Assembly: GCA_902778625.1 (NCBI GenBank)
Contig: CACYYM010000030.1
Coordinates: forward strand, 35,651-99,650
From: an uncultured Bacteroidales bacterium
GTDB taxonomy: Bacteria > Bacteroidota > Bacteroidia > Bacteroidales > Bacteroidaceae
Direction: 5' to 3'
Length of the DNA: 64,000 nucleotides
Shown here piece after piece: positions 34,630 to 43,544 of the stretch. Numbering within the stretch: position 1 is the first letter of the stretch; each line of letters opens with the position of its first letter. The notes beneath the pieces were generated by a model. That model was not told the origin of the DNA. It was given only the letters and a program-made list of their open reading frames with translations, and searched no databases. The position numbers were made by a program, and so were the translations under genes.

Positions 34630-35369
34630 TTGTTCCTCTTGAACTTCGTAAACCTCAATCGCAATACTCCGAAGAATGCCTCGCTGAAGATGCCGCCCGA
34701 CATCTTGCTCGTGCCCAACTCCCTGTTGACGAAGACCACGGGCACCTCTTTTATCTTGAAGCCGAGGCGCAGGGCGGTGTATTTCATCTCAATCTGGAAG
34801 GCGTAACCCTTGAAGCGGATGTCGTCGAGGCAAATGGTTTCGAGCACCTTCCTGGACCAGCACACAAAGCCCGCCGTGGTGTCGCGAAGCTTGATGCCGA
34901 GCACTGTGCGGACATAGGCCGAGGCATAGTAGGACATGAGGACGCGGCCGATGGGCCAGTTCACAACATTCACGCCCGAGACATACCGGCTGCCCACAGA
35001 AACATCATAGCCCTCGTCGTGACAAGCCGCATAGAGTCGCGGCAAATCATTGGGCGAGTGGCTGAAGTCGGCATCCATCTCGATGACATACTCATAGCCG
35101 TGGTCCAGCGCCCACTTGAAGCCGCAGATGTAAGCCGTGCCCAGTCCCAGTTTGCCTTGTCGCTCCACAATGTGAACGCGGCCTGCCAGTTCGCCCTGCA
35201 TGAGGCCCTTCACAATGTCGGCAGTCCCATCAGGGCTTCCGTCGTCGATGACAAGGATGTCGAAAGCTTTCTCGAGTGAAGTGACGGCTCGGATGATGGC
35301 CTCGATGTTCTCTTTCTCGTTGTAGGTCGGGATGATGACGATGGTGTCGCTCTTTCGTTCAGTGTTCAT
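34626..35369 (-). CDS. polyprenyl-phosphate mannosyltransferase-like GT2
   Basis: 247 residues, DPM1-type GT2: IIPTYNEKENIEAII, LVIDDGSPDGTADIV, EMDADFSHSPNDLP, VGSRYVSG, and RDTTAGFVCWSRKVLE. It makes the polyprenyl-phosphate hexose used by GT-C enzymes. The start codon lies in a heptad array (35361-35402) that also fills the gap to murI. Confidence 0.93.
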   Translation of the reverse strand: MNTERKSDTIVIIPTYNEKENIEAIIRAVTSLEKAFDILVIDDGSPDGTADIVKGLMQGELAGRVHIVERQGKLGLGTAYICGFKWALDHGYEYVIEMDADFSHSPNDLPRLYAACHDEGYDVSVGSRYVSGVNVVNWPIGRVLMSYYASAYVRTVLGIKLRDTTAGFVCWSRKVLETICLDDIRFKGYAFQIEMKYTALRLGFKIKEVPVVFVNRELGTSKMSGGIFSEAFFGVLRLRFTKFKRNK

Positions 35370-35402
35370 TGTTCTATAGTCTATAGTCAGTTGTCAGTTT
35401 CT
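35361..35402. repeat. heptad array over the GT2 start
   Basis: Six 7-bp steps: AGTGTTC, ATTGTTC, TATAGTC x2, AGTTGTC, AGTTTCT. The ATG of the GT2 gene is inside (35367-35369). Confidence 0.75.
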
Positions 35403-35406
35403 TTAC

Positions 35407-36222
35407 TCATAATTGCACGCGTTCTGCTTCGAGGGGCTCGCCCATGAAGACTGTGGCTTTCTGCTGGAAGGCCTCGGCTTGCTCTGTGCTGAGGAAGCGC
35501 GTCGAGCCTCCTTCTGTAAGGCGCTCTCTCATCTCGGGGTGCCTGCGGAGATAGTCCTGCAGGCTTTCTGCCACATAGTGACCTTGCTCGATGATGTTCA
35601 CGCTCTTGGGCATGTACTGCCGAATCTTGCCGAGCAGGAGCGGATAGTGAGTGCAGCCCAGGATGACATTGTCGATGAGCGGGTCGCGGCGGAGCAGGCT
35701 CTCAATGCGCTCCCGCACGAAATAGTCTGCCCCAGGACTGTCATACTCCTCGTTCTCCACCAGCGGCACCCACATCGGGCAAGCCTCGCCTGTCACCTTG
35801 ATGTCGGGCCAAAGCTTGGCAAGCTCCAGCTCATAGGTGCGGCTGCGAATGGTGCCCGGCGTTGCCATAATGCCCACATGGCGGCTCTTCGAGATCTCTC
35901 CGACAACTTCGACCGTCGGGCGTATCACGCCGAGCACTCTCCTTTGCGGGTCGAGCTTAGGCAGGTCGTTTTGCTGAATGCTGCGAAGTGCCTTTGCCGA
36001 AGCCGTGTTACAGGCCAGAATGACCAGATGGCAACCTTGCTCGAAGAGGTAGCGGACGGCTTGGAGCGTGAACTCATAGACTACATCGAACGAGCGAGTG
36101 CCGTAAGGAGTTCGGGCATTGTCGCCGAGGTAAAGGTAGTCATACTGCGGCATCATCCTGCGGATTTCTCGCAAGATGGTCAGCCCACCATAGCCAGAGT
36201 CGAAGACTCCAATAGGTCCCAT
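35407..36222 (-). CDS. murI: glutamate racemase
   Basis: 271 residues: GVFDSGYGGLT with Asp-8/Ser-9, YLGDNARTPYG, catalytic Cys-71 (LACNTASA) and Cys-190 (LGCTHYPLL). It supplies D-Glu for peptidoglycan and is the last gene of the envelope operon, 11 bp after ompH. Confidence 0.97.
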   Translation of the reverse strand: MGPIGVFDSGYGGLTILREIRRMMPQYDYLYLGDNARTPYGTRSFDVVYEFTLQAVRYLFEQGCHLVILACNTASAKALRSIQQNDLPKLDPQRRVLGVIRPTVEVVGEISKSRHVGIMATPGTIRSRTYELELAKLWPDIKVTGEACPMWVPLVENEEYDSPGADYFVRERIESLLRRDPLIDNVILGCTHYPLLLGKIRQYMPKSVNIIEQGHYVAESLQDYLRRHPEMRERLTEGGSTRFLSTEQAEAFQQKATVFMGEPLEAERVQL

Positions 36223-36233
36223 TGCTCCAGTTT

Positions 36234-36788
36234 TTACTCTCCTGCCGCAGGAGCCTGAGCTGGTGTTTCCTCTTGTGTGGCAGTTATCAGCCCGAGCTTC
36301 TTGCGAACAATGTCCGTCACGTCAACACCCACTACGGGATTGATGTAAGGGCAGTTGTTGTTGTCGGTATTGAGGATGTAACCATACCCCAGTTCTACAC
36401 CAACCTCGAGAAGGGCGCGGTTCAGGCGTTTGTGGGCTTCCTGCATCATGTCCTTTTCGGCTTGTGCAATCAGTTCCTGCGACTTCATGCGGAAAGCCAC
36501 ACCATTGTCCATGAGTGCCTGCAGTTCTGCCTGACGCTTCTGCATGATGGTCTGCGGGAATTCCTTTTGCCCTTGGAGGAAATCGACGAACTTGCGCTGG
36601 AACTCCTCTTCGCCTTTCTGTGCCTCTGCCTCGTACTTGGCTTTCAGAGCAGCGATGTCCTGCTTTGCCTTAGCATACTCCGGCATCTCTGTCAGCACTT
36701 GCTCGTAACTGATGTACCCGAACTGAATCTGCGCCGAAGCCGTGATGCAGAACAACAGAATCGGGAGAATGAATGACAAGCGTTTCAT
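36234..36788 (-). CDS. OmpH/Skp-family periplasmic chaperone (third copy)
   Basis: 184 residues: signal peptide (MKRLSFILPILLFCITASA), then IQFGYISYEQVLTEMPEY and a long Gln/Lys/Glu-rich coiled coil, ending in an Ala/Pro tail. Skp-like trimeric 'jellyfish' chaperones escort outer-membrane proteins to BamA. It is the most diverged of three tandem copies. Confidence 0.9.
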   Translation of the reverse strand: MKRLSFILPILLFCITASAQIQFGYISYEQVLTEMPEYAKAKQDIAALKAKYEAEAQKGEEEFQRKFVDFLQGQKEFPQTIMQKRQAELQALMDNGVAFRMKSQELIAQAEKDMMQEAHKRLNRALLEVGVELGYGYILNTDNNNCPYINPVVGVDVTDIVRKKLGLITATQEETPAQAPAAGE

Positions 36789-36807
36789 AGGCTTGAAGTT
36801 AAGTTGG

Positions 36808-37308
36808 TTATTGTATGCCCAGTTCTTTCTTCACCTCGTTGGTGATGTCTGTGCTGAGCGTTGTGCTCACGTAGGGAATCACGCCTGCGCTGGTATCAAC
36901 GATATAGACGTAGCCGCCTGCTTCGCCAATCTTCTTCACTACGGCCATCACCTTCTCGCTGATGGCACTCATCTTCTCTGCCTGTGCCTTTTGCAGGGCA
37001 GCCTGATTGTCCTGATAGGACTGCTGAAGACGCGTGTAGAGGTCGTTCAGTTCCTGCTCGCGACGCTGACGCACATTGTCCAGCAGGTTAGCTTGTTCCT
37101 TCTGGTACTCTTCGCTCTTTTTCTGGAGTTCGTCCTGCATGAGCTTCATGTCGTCTTCATACTGTTTCTGCATGGTTTGCATCTCCTCCATCGCGGTGGT
37201 GTACTCCTTCATGTTGGGGATGATGTCGGCAGTGTTGAAGTGTGCGAACTTCTGAGCGCAGAGGCTCAAGGGAGCCATCATAAGGATGGCAATCAGAATC
37301 TTTTTCAT
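36808..37308 (-). CDS. OmpH/Skp-family periplasmic chaperone (second copy)
   Basis: 166 residues: signal peptide ending in SLCA, KFAHFNTADIIPNMKEYTTAMEEMQ, a coiled coil to about residue 115, then VYIVDTSAGVIPYVSTTLSTDITNEVKKELGI. It is a paralogue of the genes on both sides. Confidence 0.92.
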   Translation of the reverse strand: MKKILIAILMMAPLSLCAQKFAHFNTADIIPNMKEYTTAMEEMQTMQKQYEDDMKLMQDELQKKSEEYQKEQANLLDNVRQRREQELNDLYTRLQQSYQDNQAALQKAQAEKMSAISEKVMAVVKKIGEAGGYVYIVDTSAGVIPYVSTTLSTDITNEVKKELGIQ

Positions 37309-37344
37309 CTTTCTGTTTATAAGTTTAAGTTTGTTATTCTTTGT

Positions 37345-37854
37345 TTAGTTGTATCCGAGTTTAGTGAGGACTTCATTGGAGATGTCAATCTTCGGGCTTG
37401 CGAAGATGATGCCGGCATCGCTTGCACGGTCCAGAACGAGGCTGTAACCCTTCTGGTCGCAGATGTCCTTGACTGCATTGTAAATCTCCTCCTGAATGGG
37501 GGCCATCAGGCTCTCGCGCTTCTTGTAGAGTTCGCCTTCGGGACCGAAGTACTTCTTCTTCAGCTCGGCAGCTTCCTTCTCTTTCGCCACGATGTCGTCC
37601 TCGCGCTTGGTCTTCTGCTCTTCGCTCAGGAAGACAGCTTCCGACTGGTAGTTCTTGTATAAAGTCTGTGCCTCGGTTGTCAGGACATCGACCTCAGCCT
37701 GCCATTTCTTGCTTACCTGATTGAGTTGCTCGCTCGCACGCTCGTAAGCAGGAATGTTCTTCAGGATGTAGTCCATGTCGACCAAAGCAAACTTCTGTGC
37801 CCAAACTGATGAACTGCCCAGCAGCATCAGCATCGCAATCATAATCTTTTTCAT
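37345..37854 (-). CDS. OmpH/Skp-family periplasmic chaperone (first copy)
   Basis: 169 residues: signal peptide (MKKIMIAMLMLLGSSSVWA), KFALVDMDYILKNIPAYERASEQLNQ, a coiled coil, and a SLVLDRASDAGIIFASPKIDISNEVLTKLGYN end. It follows bamA by about 66 bp; a tandem triplication like this is common in Bacteroidales. Confidence 0.92.
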   Translation of the reverse strand: MKKIMIAMLMLLGSSSVWAQKFALVDMDYILKNIPAYERASEQLNQVSKKWQAEVDVLTTEAQTLYKNYQSEAVFLSEEQKTKREDDIVAKEKEAAELKKKYFGPEGELYKKRESLMAPIQEEIYNAVKDICDQKGYSLVLDRASDAGIIFASPKIDISNEVLTKLGYN

Positions 37855-37920
37855 AATCTTTCTTTCTTAATTATATATAATGTATAAGGTTCATTTCTCC
37901 TTTTGGGCTTTGCCCGTTCT

Positions 37921-40548
37921 TTAGAACTCTTGTCCGAGGATGAAGTGGAAGTGGCTGCCTGCGTATGTTTTGCTGCCGAAGACAGAGTCGAAGCCGTAAG
38001 CCCAGTCAATACCGAGCAATCCGACCATAGGCAGGAAGATGCGAGCACCAATACCGACAGAGCGCTTCATATCCAGCGGATTAAACTTCTTGATATCGCT
38101 CCAAGCATTACCGCCTTCGGCAAATGCCAGGGCGAAGAGGTTCGTGCTATTGCTCAAGATGATGGGATAGCGCAGTTCCACAGTGAAGCGATCGTAAGCA
38201 TAGCCTGACTCACCTCTTGGTGTAAGAGAACCGTTGTCGTAGCCTCGCATGCCGATGGTCTCTGTAGCATAGGTCGTACTATATCCGCTTGTGCCATCAC
38301 CTCCGACGTAGAACGTCTCGAAGGGCGAACGCTTGTTCTTGTTGTAGTGTCCCAAGATACCGAACTCTACGCGAGTTGAAAGCACGAAACATTTGTCCCT
38401 GCCGCTCAAAGCCGTATAGGTGCGACTCTTGAATTTCCACTTGTGGTACTCAATCCAACGATACTTCTCCTGCATTTCCTTGTTGTAGGTCGCGCTGTTC
38501 GGATTCGTGGCAAGGTTTGCGTAATCTTTTTTGATGAATGCGCTATAGGGAGGTGTTATCGTGCCAGTCAGGATGAACTCCGAGCCCTTTCTTGGATAAA
38601 TGGGATTGTCTGTACTATTACGGCTCAAGGTCAGGCCAAGGTTGATATTGTTGCAGTTTCCGTTCGACATGAGGAAGTACTGCCAGTTCTTCAGCATATA
38701 TCGCGTATAGCTCAGCTCTGCTGAAAGCATGAACCAGTCATCAGGCCAGCGTAAACGCTTACCCCAACCAACAGTTATGCCGAAGAGCATCACATACTTG
38801 CTCGGGTCGTAGTAGTTCTCGTAGTAGTTGTAGCTACTGTTGCCCATGCCGTAAAGGTAACTGTTGAAGTAGTTGTTGTAGTAAGCCGAGTTGTAGTAGT
38901 TGTCGCTCACGTCGGTCTGCTTCGAGAAGAAGGCACCCAAACTGAATGTGTTCGGACGTTTGCCTCCGAACCAGGGATTCATGTAGTTCACACTATAAGC
39001 TTGGTAATAACGTCCGTTTGTCTGTCCGCTTATGCTGAACGACTCGCCATTACCCATTGGCATCACACCTCGACGAAGTGCTTTCTTGCTGAAGAGGTTT
39101 GCCATGCAGAAGTTGCTGAACTTAAGTCCGATGCGACCAATGACACCTGTTTGGCCATAACCCAGCGAGAATTCAATTTGGTCGTTGCTCTTACTTGTAA
39201 GTCCCCAATTGATGTCAACAGTACCATTGATGCGGTCTGGTTCAACTTTGGGGTCGATGTTCTCGTCGAAATGTCCGAGGGAAGCCAGTTCTCGGTAGGA
39301 ACGCATCAGGGCTTCTCTTGAGAAGAGGTCGCCAGGCTTGTTACGAAGTTCTCGACGTACAACATTCTCGTAAACGCGGTCGTTGCCACTAATGCGAACA
39401 TGACTGATGTGAGCCTGTGGTCCTTCATATATGCGAATCTCCAAGTCAACAGAGTCTTCCACGATGTTTGTCTCAACAGGCTCGAGTTTGGAGAAGACAT
39501 AACCATTGTTATAGTAGAGATTGCTGACAGCCGATTCGTCAGTCAGGAGGCGTTCGTTAAGTAGTTTCTGATTATAGACATCGCCTTTCTTCATCCTCAG
39601 TTCTCCGTTCAGTCCATCTGTCGGGTAAAGCGTGTTGCCCACCCATTCGATGTTACGGATGTAGTACTTCTGCCCTTCCTCAACATTGATGAAGATATTC
39701 ACATCGCCTTCCTTCTCTGCAGGTACCACGCTGTCTGTCACGATGATGGCATCGCGAAATCCCAACTCGCCATACTTCACGAGCAAGTTCTCTTTGGCTT
39801 CTTTATACTTCGCCTCTACGAACTTCTTGCTCTTGAACCAGCCCGCCATCGAATGCTTCTCGTGTATCTTTTTCAGGACACCTTTGCTGATAAGGCCGCC
39901 CTTAATCTTCTTGTCGCTTAGATGCTCGTTGCCGCTGATATAGATATGGTTAATCTTCACCTTGTCCTTTCTCTCGACATTCACGTCCACGATAATCTTA
40001 TCGGGAGCACTGGCATCGTCTCGCTGTACAATGTTTATTTCGGCGTTTTTGTAACCCTTTTCCGTAAAATACCTTCCAGCCAGAATCTTAGCACGGTCAA
40101 TCATGTTGGGAGTCAACTGATTGTCTTTCACCAGTCCTATCTTTTCCTTCAAGTCGTCCTTCTCGTTCTTCCTCACACCGTTGAAGTTGATTTCAGAGAT
40201 GCGAGGACGTTGTGTCAGCTGAATGTGGAGATAACAGGAGTCGCCGACGAGGCTGTCGACACTGATTGCCACGTTGCTGAACAGACCGTTTCGCCAGTAA
40301 CGTTTCACTGCTTTTGTTATCTCTTCGCCAGGAATCTCTATCTTCTGCCCTTCAGCCAATCCGCTCAAACCAATAAGGAGACGTTCGTCGTAGTTCTTCA
40401 CGCCGTCAATGGTGATTGCACCGATGTAGTATTGCCTTGGTGTGCGGCTATAATCGATTTCGGGAGCCATTTCGCGCTGTACTACTTGCGAGAGCATCGG
40501 AAGCAGCAGTCCGAAGAGACCTAATATAATAAGGTAAGTCCTTTTCAC
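37921..40548 (-). CDS. bamA: outer-membrane protein assembly factor BamA
   Basis: 875 residues: signal peptide, five POTRA repeats (about 40-450, each with a G-x-K/R loop such as ITIDGVKNYDERLL, IYISGNEHLSDKKI, VRISGNDRVYENVV), then a 16-strand barrel with the conserved VRGF-equivalent MRGYDNGSL loop and a C-terminal FHFILGQEF ending in Phe. It has a Tyr/Asn-rich surface loop (NNYFNSYLYGMGNSSYNYYENYY). It inserts outer-membrane barrels. Confidence 0.96.
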   Translation of the reverse strand: MKRTYLIILGLFGLLLPMLSQVVQREMAPEIDYSRTPRQYYIGAITIDGVKNYDERLLIGLSGLAEGQKIEIPGEEITKAVKRYWRNGLFSNVAISVDSLVGDSCYLHIQLTQRPRISEINFNGVRKNEKDDLKEKIGLVKDNQLTPNMIDRAKILAGRYFTEKGYKNAEINIVQRDDASAPDKIIVDVNVERKDKVKINHIYISGNEHLSDKKIKGGLISKGVLKKIHEKHSMAGWFKSKKFVEAKYKEAKENLLVKYGELGFRDAIIVTDSVVPAEKEGDVNIFINVEEGQKYYIRNIEWVGNTLYPTDGLNGELRMKKGDVYNQKLLNERLLTDESAVSNLYYNNGYVFSKLEPVETNIVEDSVDLEIRIYEGPQAHISHVRISGNDRVYENVVRRELRNKPGDLFSREALMRSYRELASLGHFDENIDPKVEPDRINGTVDINWGLTSKSNDQIEFSLGYGQTGVIGRIGLKFSNFCMANLFSKKALRRGVMPMGNGESFSISGQTNGRYYQAYSVNYMNPWFGGKRPNTFSLGAFFSKQTDVSDNYYNSAYYNNYFNSYLYGMGNSSYNYYENYYDPSKYVMLFGITVGWGKRLRWPDDWFMLSAELSYTRYMLKNWQYFLMSNGNCNNINLGLTLSRNSTDNPIYPRKGSEFILTGTITPPYSAFIKKDYANLATNPNSATYNKEMQEKYRWIEYHKWKFKSRTYTALSGRDKCFVLSTRVEFGILGHYNKNKRSPFETFYVGGDGTSGYSTTYATETIGMRGYDNGSLTPRGESGYAYDRFTVELRYPIILSNSTNLFALAFAEGGNAWSDIKKFNPLDMKRSVGIGARIFLPMVGLLGIDWAYGFDSVFGSKTYAGSHFHFILGQEF

Positions 40549-40575
40549 GTTTCTTTGCCGTAGTTATTTTTGTAT

Positions 40576-41310
40576 TCAGCCTTTAGTTACTTGCTCTCCA
40601 GTCATGCCGAAGCGCCTTTGTCTCTGCTGATAAGCTGCGAATGCTTTGTGGAGGTCTTCTTCGTGGAAGTCGGGCCAGAAGGTGTCGCAGAAGTAGAACT
40701 CGCTGTACGCACATTGCCAAAGCAGGTAGTTGCTGATGCGCAGCTCACCGCCAGTACGGATGAGCAAGTCTGGGTCTGTCATGAAGCGTGTCTCGAGGTG
40801 TTGCGACACGTACTCTTCGTTGATTTCCTCTGGCTTTAGACGTCCTGCCAGAGTTTCACGAACAGCATCCTTCATAGCCTTTGTGAGTTCCCATCGACTG
40901 CTATAGTTGAGGGCAGTAACAGCCGTCATGCGCTTGTTGTTCTTCGTGTGCTCTTCGCAATCCAGGACACGCTGGCGAGCAGGAGCAGGCAGTCTCTCGA
41001 TGTCGCCAATGTAGCGGAAACGTACATCGTTCTTCATAAAGATTTCGTCCTCGAGTTTGTCTGCCACGAGTTGCATCAAAGTGCTGACTTCTGCCTCAGG
41101 TCGGTTCCAATTCTCTGTCGAGAAGGTGTACATGGTGAGGAACTTGACACCAAGACGAGCACATTCTGATGTGATGCGTGTGACGTTCTCAACGCCTTGA
41201 ATGTGACCTGCAGAACGTGGTAGTCCGCGTTCTTGTGCCCAGCGTCCGTTGCCGTCCATAATGATGGCAATCGACTCGGGAATATTGTTTCTGTCTAATT
41301 CGAAGTCCAT
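40576..41310 (-). CDS. uppS: undecaprenyl diphosphate synthase (cis-prenyltransferase)
   Basis: 244 residues: IIMDGNGRWAQERGLPRSAGH with catalytic Asp-19, FLTMYTFSTENWNRP, ALNYSSRWEL, DLLIRTGGELRISNYLLWQCAYSEFYFCDTFWPDF. It makes the C55 carrier for peptidoglycan and glycans. It is placed between porG and bamA, the usual Bacteroidetes order. Confidence 0.97.
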   Translation of the reverse strand: MDFELDRNNIPESIAIIMDGNGRWAQERGLPRSAGHIQGVENVTRITSECARLGVKFLTMYTFSTENWNRPEAEVSTLMQLVADKLEDEIFMKNDVRFRYIGDIERLPAPARQRVLDCEEHTKNNKRMTAVTALNYSSRWELTKAMKDAVRETLAGRLKPEEINEEYVSQHLETRFMTDPDLLIRTGGELRISNYLLWQCAYSEFYFCDTFWPDFHEEDLHKAFAAYQQRQRRFGMTGEQVTKG

Positions 41311-41316
41311 ATGATG

Positions 41317-42072
41317 TCAGTTATTACATTTGCGATATTTTGGAAACATGTCGTATGTGATGAAAAACATAGCGAAGCTGTAGCTGTCCTTATTTTTGAA
41401 CATTTTGCTTTTCACGCCGTATGGGTCGCTCAGTTGTGTTCCTTCAGGCGTAGCATCAAGCTTGTCGGTCGAACTGAAACGCATTGTCCACTCGAAGCCG
41501 AGGTTGATGCGGGGTTTGAGCTTGTATTTCACGCCAATACCAACAGGAATGTTCAGTCCACCACATGCTTTTGCACCGCCGCCCATTCCGATGGTGACGC
41601 CTGCTCCTGCAAGTATGTAAGGGGTGATGCGGCTGTTTCCTTTATAACCGACACCTGTGCCGAAGCCCCAGAAGTTGAGTTCAAACTGTGCACCGATATC
41701 GAGGATGTTGCGTGAGAACTTCACTTTGGTAGGGATGCCGCCCTCTGGTGTTTCGCTCCAAGCATCAGTAGGAATGAAGCCATCTGTAGTGCCATGAATA
41801 TGTCCGAAGGCAAGGTTTGCCTTAACAGCCATACGTGCATTGAGGATGCGACGCGCAGTGAGAGCTCCCATGCCGCTGAGGTTAGCAAAGGGAACGCCGT
41901 TAGCGTCGCCAATATAGAAGCATCCTCCTGTGCCTACGCCCATGTCCATCTTATATTCTATCTCGTCTTCTGCCCGAAGACAGACAACGGACAACAGACA
42001 AAAGACAGCGGTCAAGAGTCGACGCGAGGCTATTGTTGTGCGAATCCAAGTCTGTTCAGTCTTCCTCGCCAT
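41317..42072 (-). CDS. porG: PorG-like outer-membrane beta-barrel (DUF6089), T9SS
   Basis: 251 residues: an N-terminal positive stretch, hydrophobic signal region (LLTAVFCLLSVVCLRA), then an eight-strand OmpA-like barrel (MDMGVGTGGCFYIGDANG, ILDIGAQFELNFWGFG, ITPYILAGAGVTIGMGG, INLGFEWTMRFSSTDKLD). Position directly before uppS-bamA matches PorG, the barrel linking to the PorK/PorN ring of T9SS. Its start overlaps the DUF6242 gene by 43 bp. Five heptads (41979-42013) encode the signal core. Confidence 0.85.
   Translation of the reverse strand: MARKTEQTWIRTTIASRRLLTAVFCLLSVVCLRAEDEIEYKMDMGVGTGGCFYIGDANGVPFANLSGMGALTARRILNARMAVKANLAFGHIHGTTDGFIPTDAWSETPEGGIPTKVKFSRNILDIGAQFELNFWGFGTGVGYKGNSRITPYILAGAGVTIGMGGGAKACGGLNIPVGIGVKYKLKPRINLGFEWTMRFSSTDKLDATPEGTQLSDPYGVKSKMFKNKDSYSFAMFFITYDMFPKYRKCNN
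41979..42013. repeat. heptad array encoding the PorG signal peptide
   Basis: GACAGAC, AACGGAC, AACAGAC, AAAAGAC, AGCGGTC: five units. The coding strand reads LLTAVFCLLSVVC. The complementary words (TTGTCTG) occur in the exporter and KS genes. Confidence 0.75.
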
Positions 42073-43379
42073 ACTTGTGCGTTAGTGATTATCCAAATGA
42101 AGTAGTTATAGTCAACCGTGCTTGTGATGCAACCTTCGCTGCCTTTCAGAGCTTCGGGTATGTGGATTTCTGCAGAGGGACGCCATGTGATGCCGTAGTC
42201 TTGGCTGACGTACAAGACATCGAGGGCTTGGTGTGTGCCGTCAATCGATGTGCCGCCAAAGGCGATGCACTTGCCGTCGTAGGGCAGGAGGTTGAGGTAA
42301 TTGAGCTTGGGACAAGGTATCTTGTTGTCGGGGCTAATGGGGAAATAGATCCACTCAGCTGTCTGTTCGGGTTCGCTGAAATTCCACATCTTGTTCCAAA
42401 CGACGGCGTTGTCGCTATCATCTCTTTGTCCGACCATTACGATGCGCGTATTGCCGTTGGTTTGTTGCACGGTCAGGGCTCTGATTTCGCTTTGCGGAAG
42501 CAATGTCGCCTCTGTGTCAAGCGTTTCTTCTTCCCAGACGGAGGCATCTGCGGAGCGCAACAACTTGCCTTCCGAAAGAGCATAGAAGAAGTCTTCTGTC
42601 TTTTCGACAAGGGTCAGACCTGCTGCATAAGTTGTTCCCACTTGCTGCCAATCCGTTGCATTTGTCGAGGTGAAGATCTTGCCATCGCTTGTGCTGAGGT
42701 AGAGCGTTTCTGCTTGATTACGAAGCGTTTGTAGGTCAACGGTGGCAGGCAAGCCTGTCGTGACGGTCTCGTTCCAAGTGCTTTGTACCTCGTTCGAAGT
42801 GCGTTCGGCAAGCACGATGCTTGAGGTCTTTTGGCCGAGAACCATGAGTTTGTCGTTCAAGGTAAAGGCCTTCATATCCGTCATATGAGCCAGCTCCGAC
42901 ACTTCTGCCTCGCATTTGTTCCATTGAAGCGAGTCTCCTTCGAGCTTGTGAACGTTAACCTTAAAGGTGTAGATGCGGCTGCTCTGGTTGTCGTTACTGG
43001 TTAGGCGAAGTTCGAGAGGCTTCGTAAGGTCGAGACTGTCTGTGGAGTTATAGACAGACCATTCAGAGTCGGAACCTTTCTCACGATAGCTAAGTATGGA
43101 ACCATCAAAGGTGATGGTGGCAATGACTCTGTCGAGCTGGCTTCCAAAAGGCAGCGAATCGCGGTTCTCGATTGTGTTGTCTCGCAAATTGATGGTCATT
43201 GCGTAGTAACTTCCGGGGAAGGAAGAACTGATTGTTCCAACTTTACGCTTGACCGTTCCAAGTGTTACGGACTTTATGTAGCAGTAGTCGTTGCTCGAGG
43301 AAACCGTGTTGTCGTCTTTGGAACAAGACGCTACGAAGAACGGTATAGCGAGGAGCAAGAGATACCAACGTGTCTTCAT
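42030..43379 (-). CDS. DUF6242-like lipoprotein
   Basis: 449 residues with a lipoprotein signal (MKTRWYLLLLAIPFFVASC, lipobox VASC). There is an N-terminal Ig-like/cadherin-type region to about residue 150, then beta-propeller-like repeats (ERTSNEVQSTWNE, STDGKIFTS-like turns, DWQQVGTTYAAG, YGITWRPSAEI). The start at 43379 gives the lipobox at the right distance; the earlier Met is before the signal. Function is unknown. It is the first gene of the porG-uppS-bamA-ompH-murI operon. Confidence 0.82.
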   Translation of the reverse strand: MKTRWYLLLLAIPFFVASCSKDDNTVSSSNDYCYIKSVTLGTVKRKVGTISSSFPGSYYAMTINLRDNTIENRDSLPFGSQLDRVIATITFDGSILSYREKGSDSEWSVYNSTDSLDLTKPLELRLTSNDNQSSRIYTFKVNVHKLEGDSLQWNKCEAEVSELAHMTDMKAFTLNDKLMVLGQKTSSIVLAERTSNEVQSTWNETVTTGLPATVDLQTLRNQAETLYLSTSDGKIFTSTNATDWQQVGTTYAAGLTLVEKTEDFFYALSEGKLLRSADASVWEEETLDTEATLLPQSEIRALTVQQTNGNTRIVMVGQRDDSDNAVVWNKMWNFSEPEQTAEWIYFPISPDNKIPCPKLNYLNLLPYDGKCIAFGGTSIDGTHQALDVLYVSQDYGITWRPSAEIHIPEALKGSEGCITSTVDYNYFIWIITNAQVWRGRLNRLGFAQQ

Positions 43380-43422
43380 TATATTATATGCGCGCATAGC
43401 GTGTACGTGTGATTTCAAAGTG

Positions 43423-43430
43423 CAAAGATA
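43423..43430 (-). promoter_or_regulatory. envelope operon promoter -7 box
   Basis: TATCTTTG on the minus strand, 43 bp before the DUF6242 ATG. The -33 position lies within the heptad array next to it. Confidence 0.68.
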
Positions 43431-43437
43431 CGAAAAA

Positions 43438-43469
43438 GATTAGAGATTAGGGATTAGGGATTAGAGATT
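43438..43469. repeat. heptad array upstream of the envelope operon
   Basis: Four 7-bp units GATTAGA / GATTAGG x2 / GATTAGA plus a partial one, starting 8 bp upstream of the -7 box. Confidence 0.82.
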
Positions 43470-43544
43470 TTTGTTCAATTCTGCCTTTGTTTTAAGTTTA
43501 ATTAGGGAATAATGCGCCTTGTGTAACACTTTATTCCATGTTTT

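Noticed and set aside
38820..38900. Tyr/Asn codon repeats in bamA as a heptad array
   Set aside because: TAGTTGTAG-like stretches are codon-level Tyr/Asn repeats in a barrel loop, without a 7-bp period.
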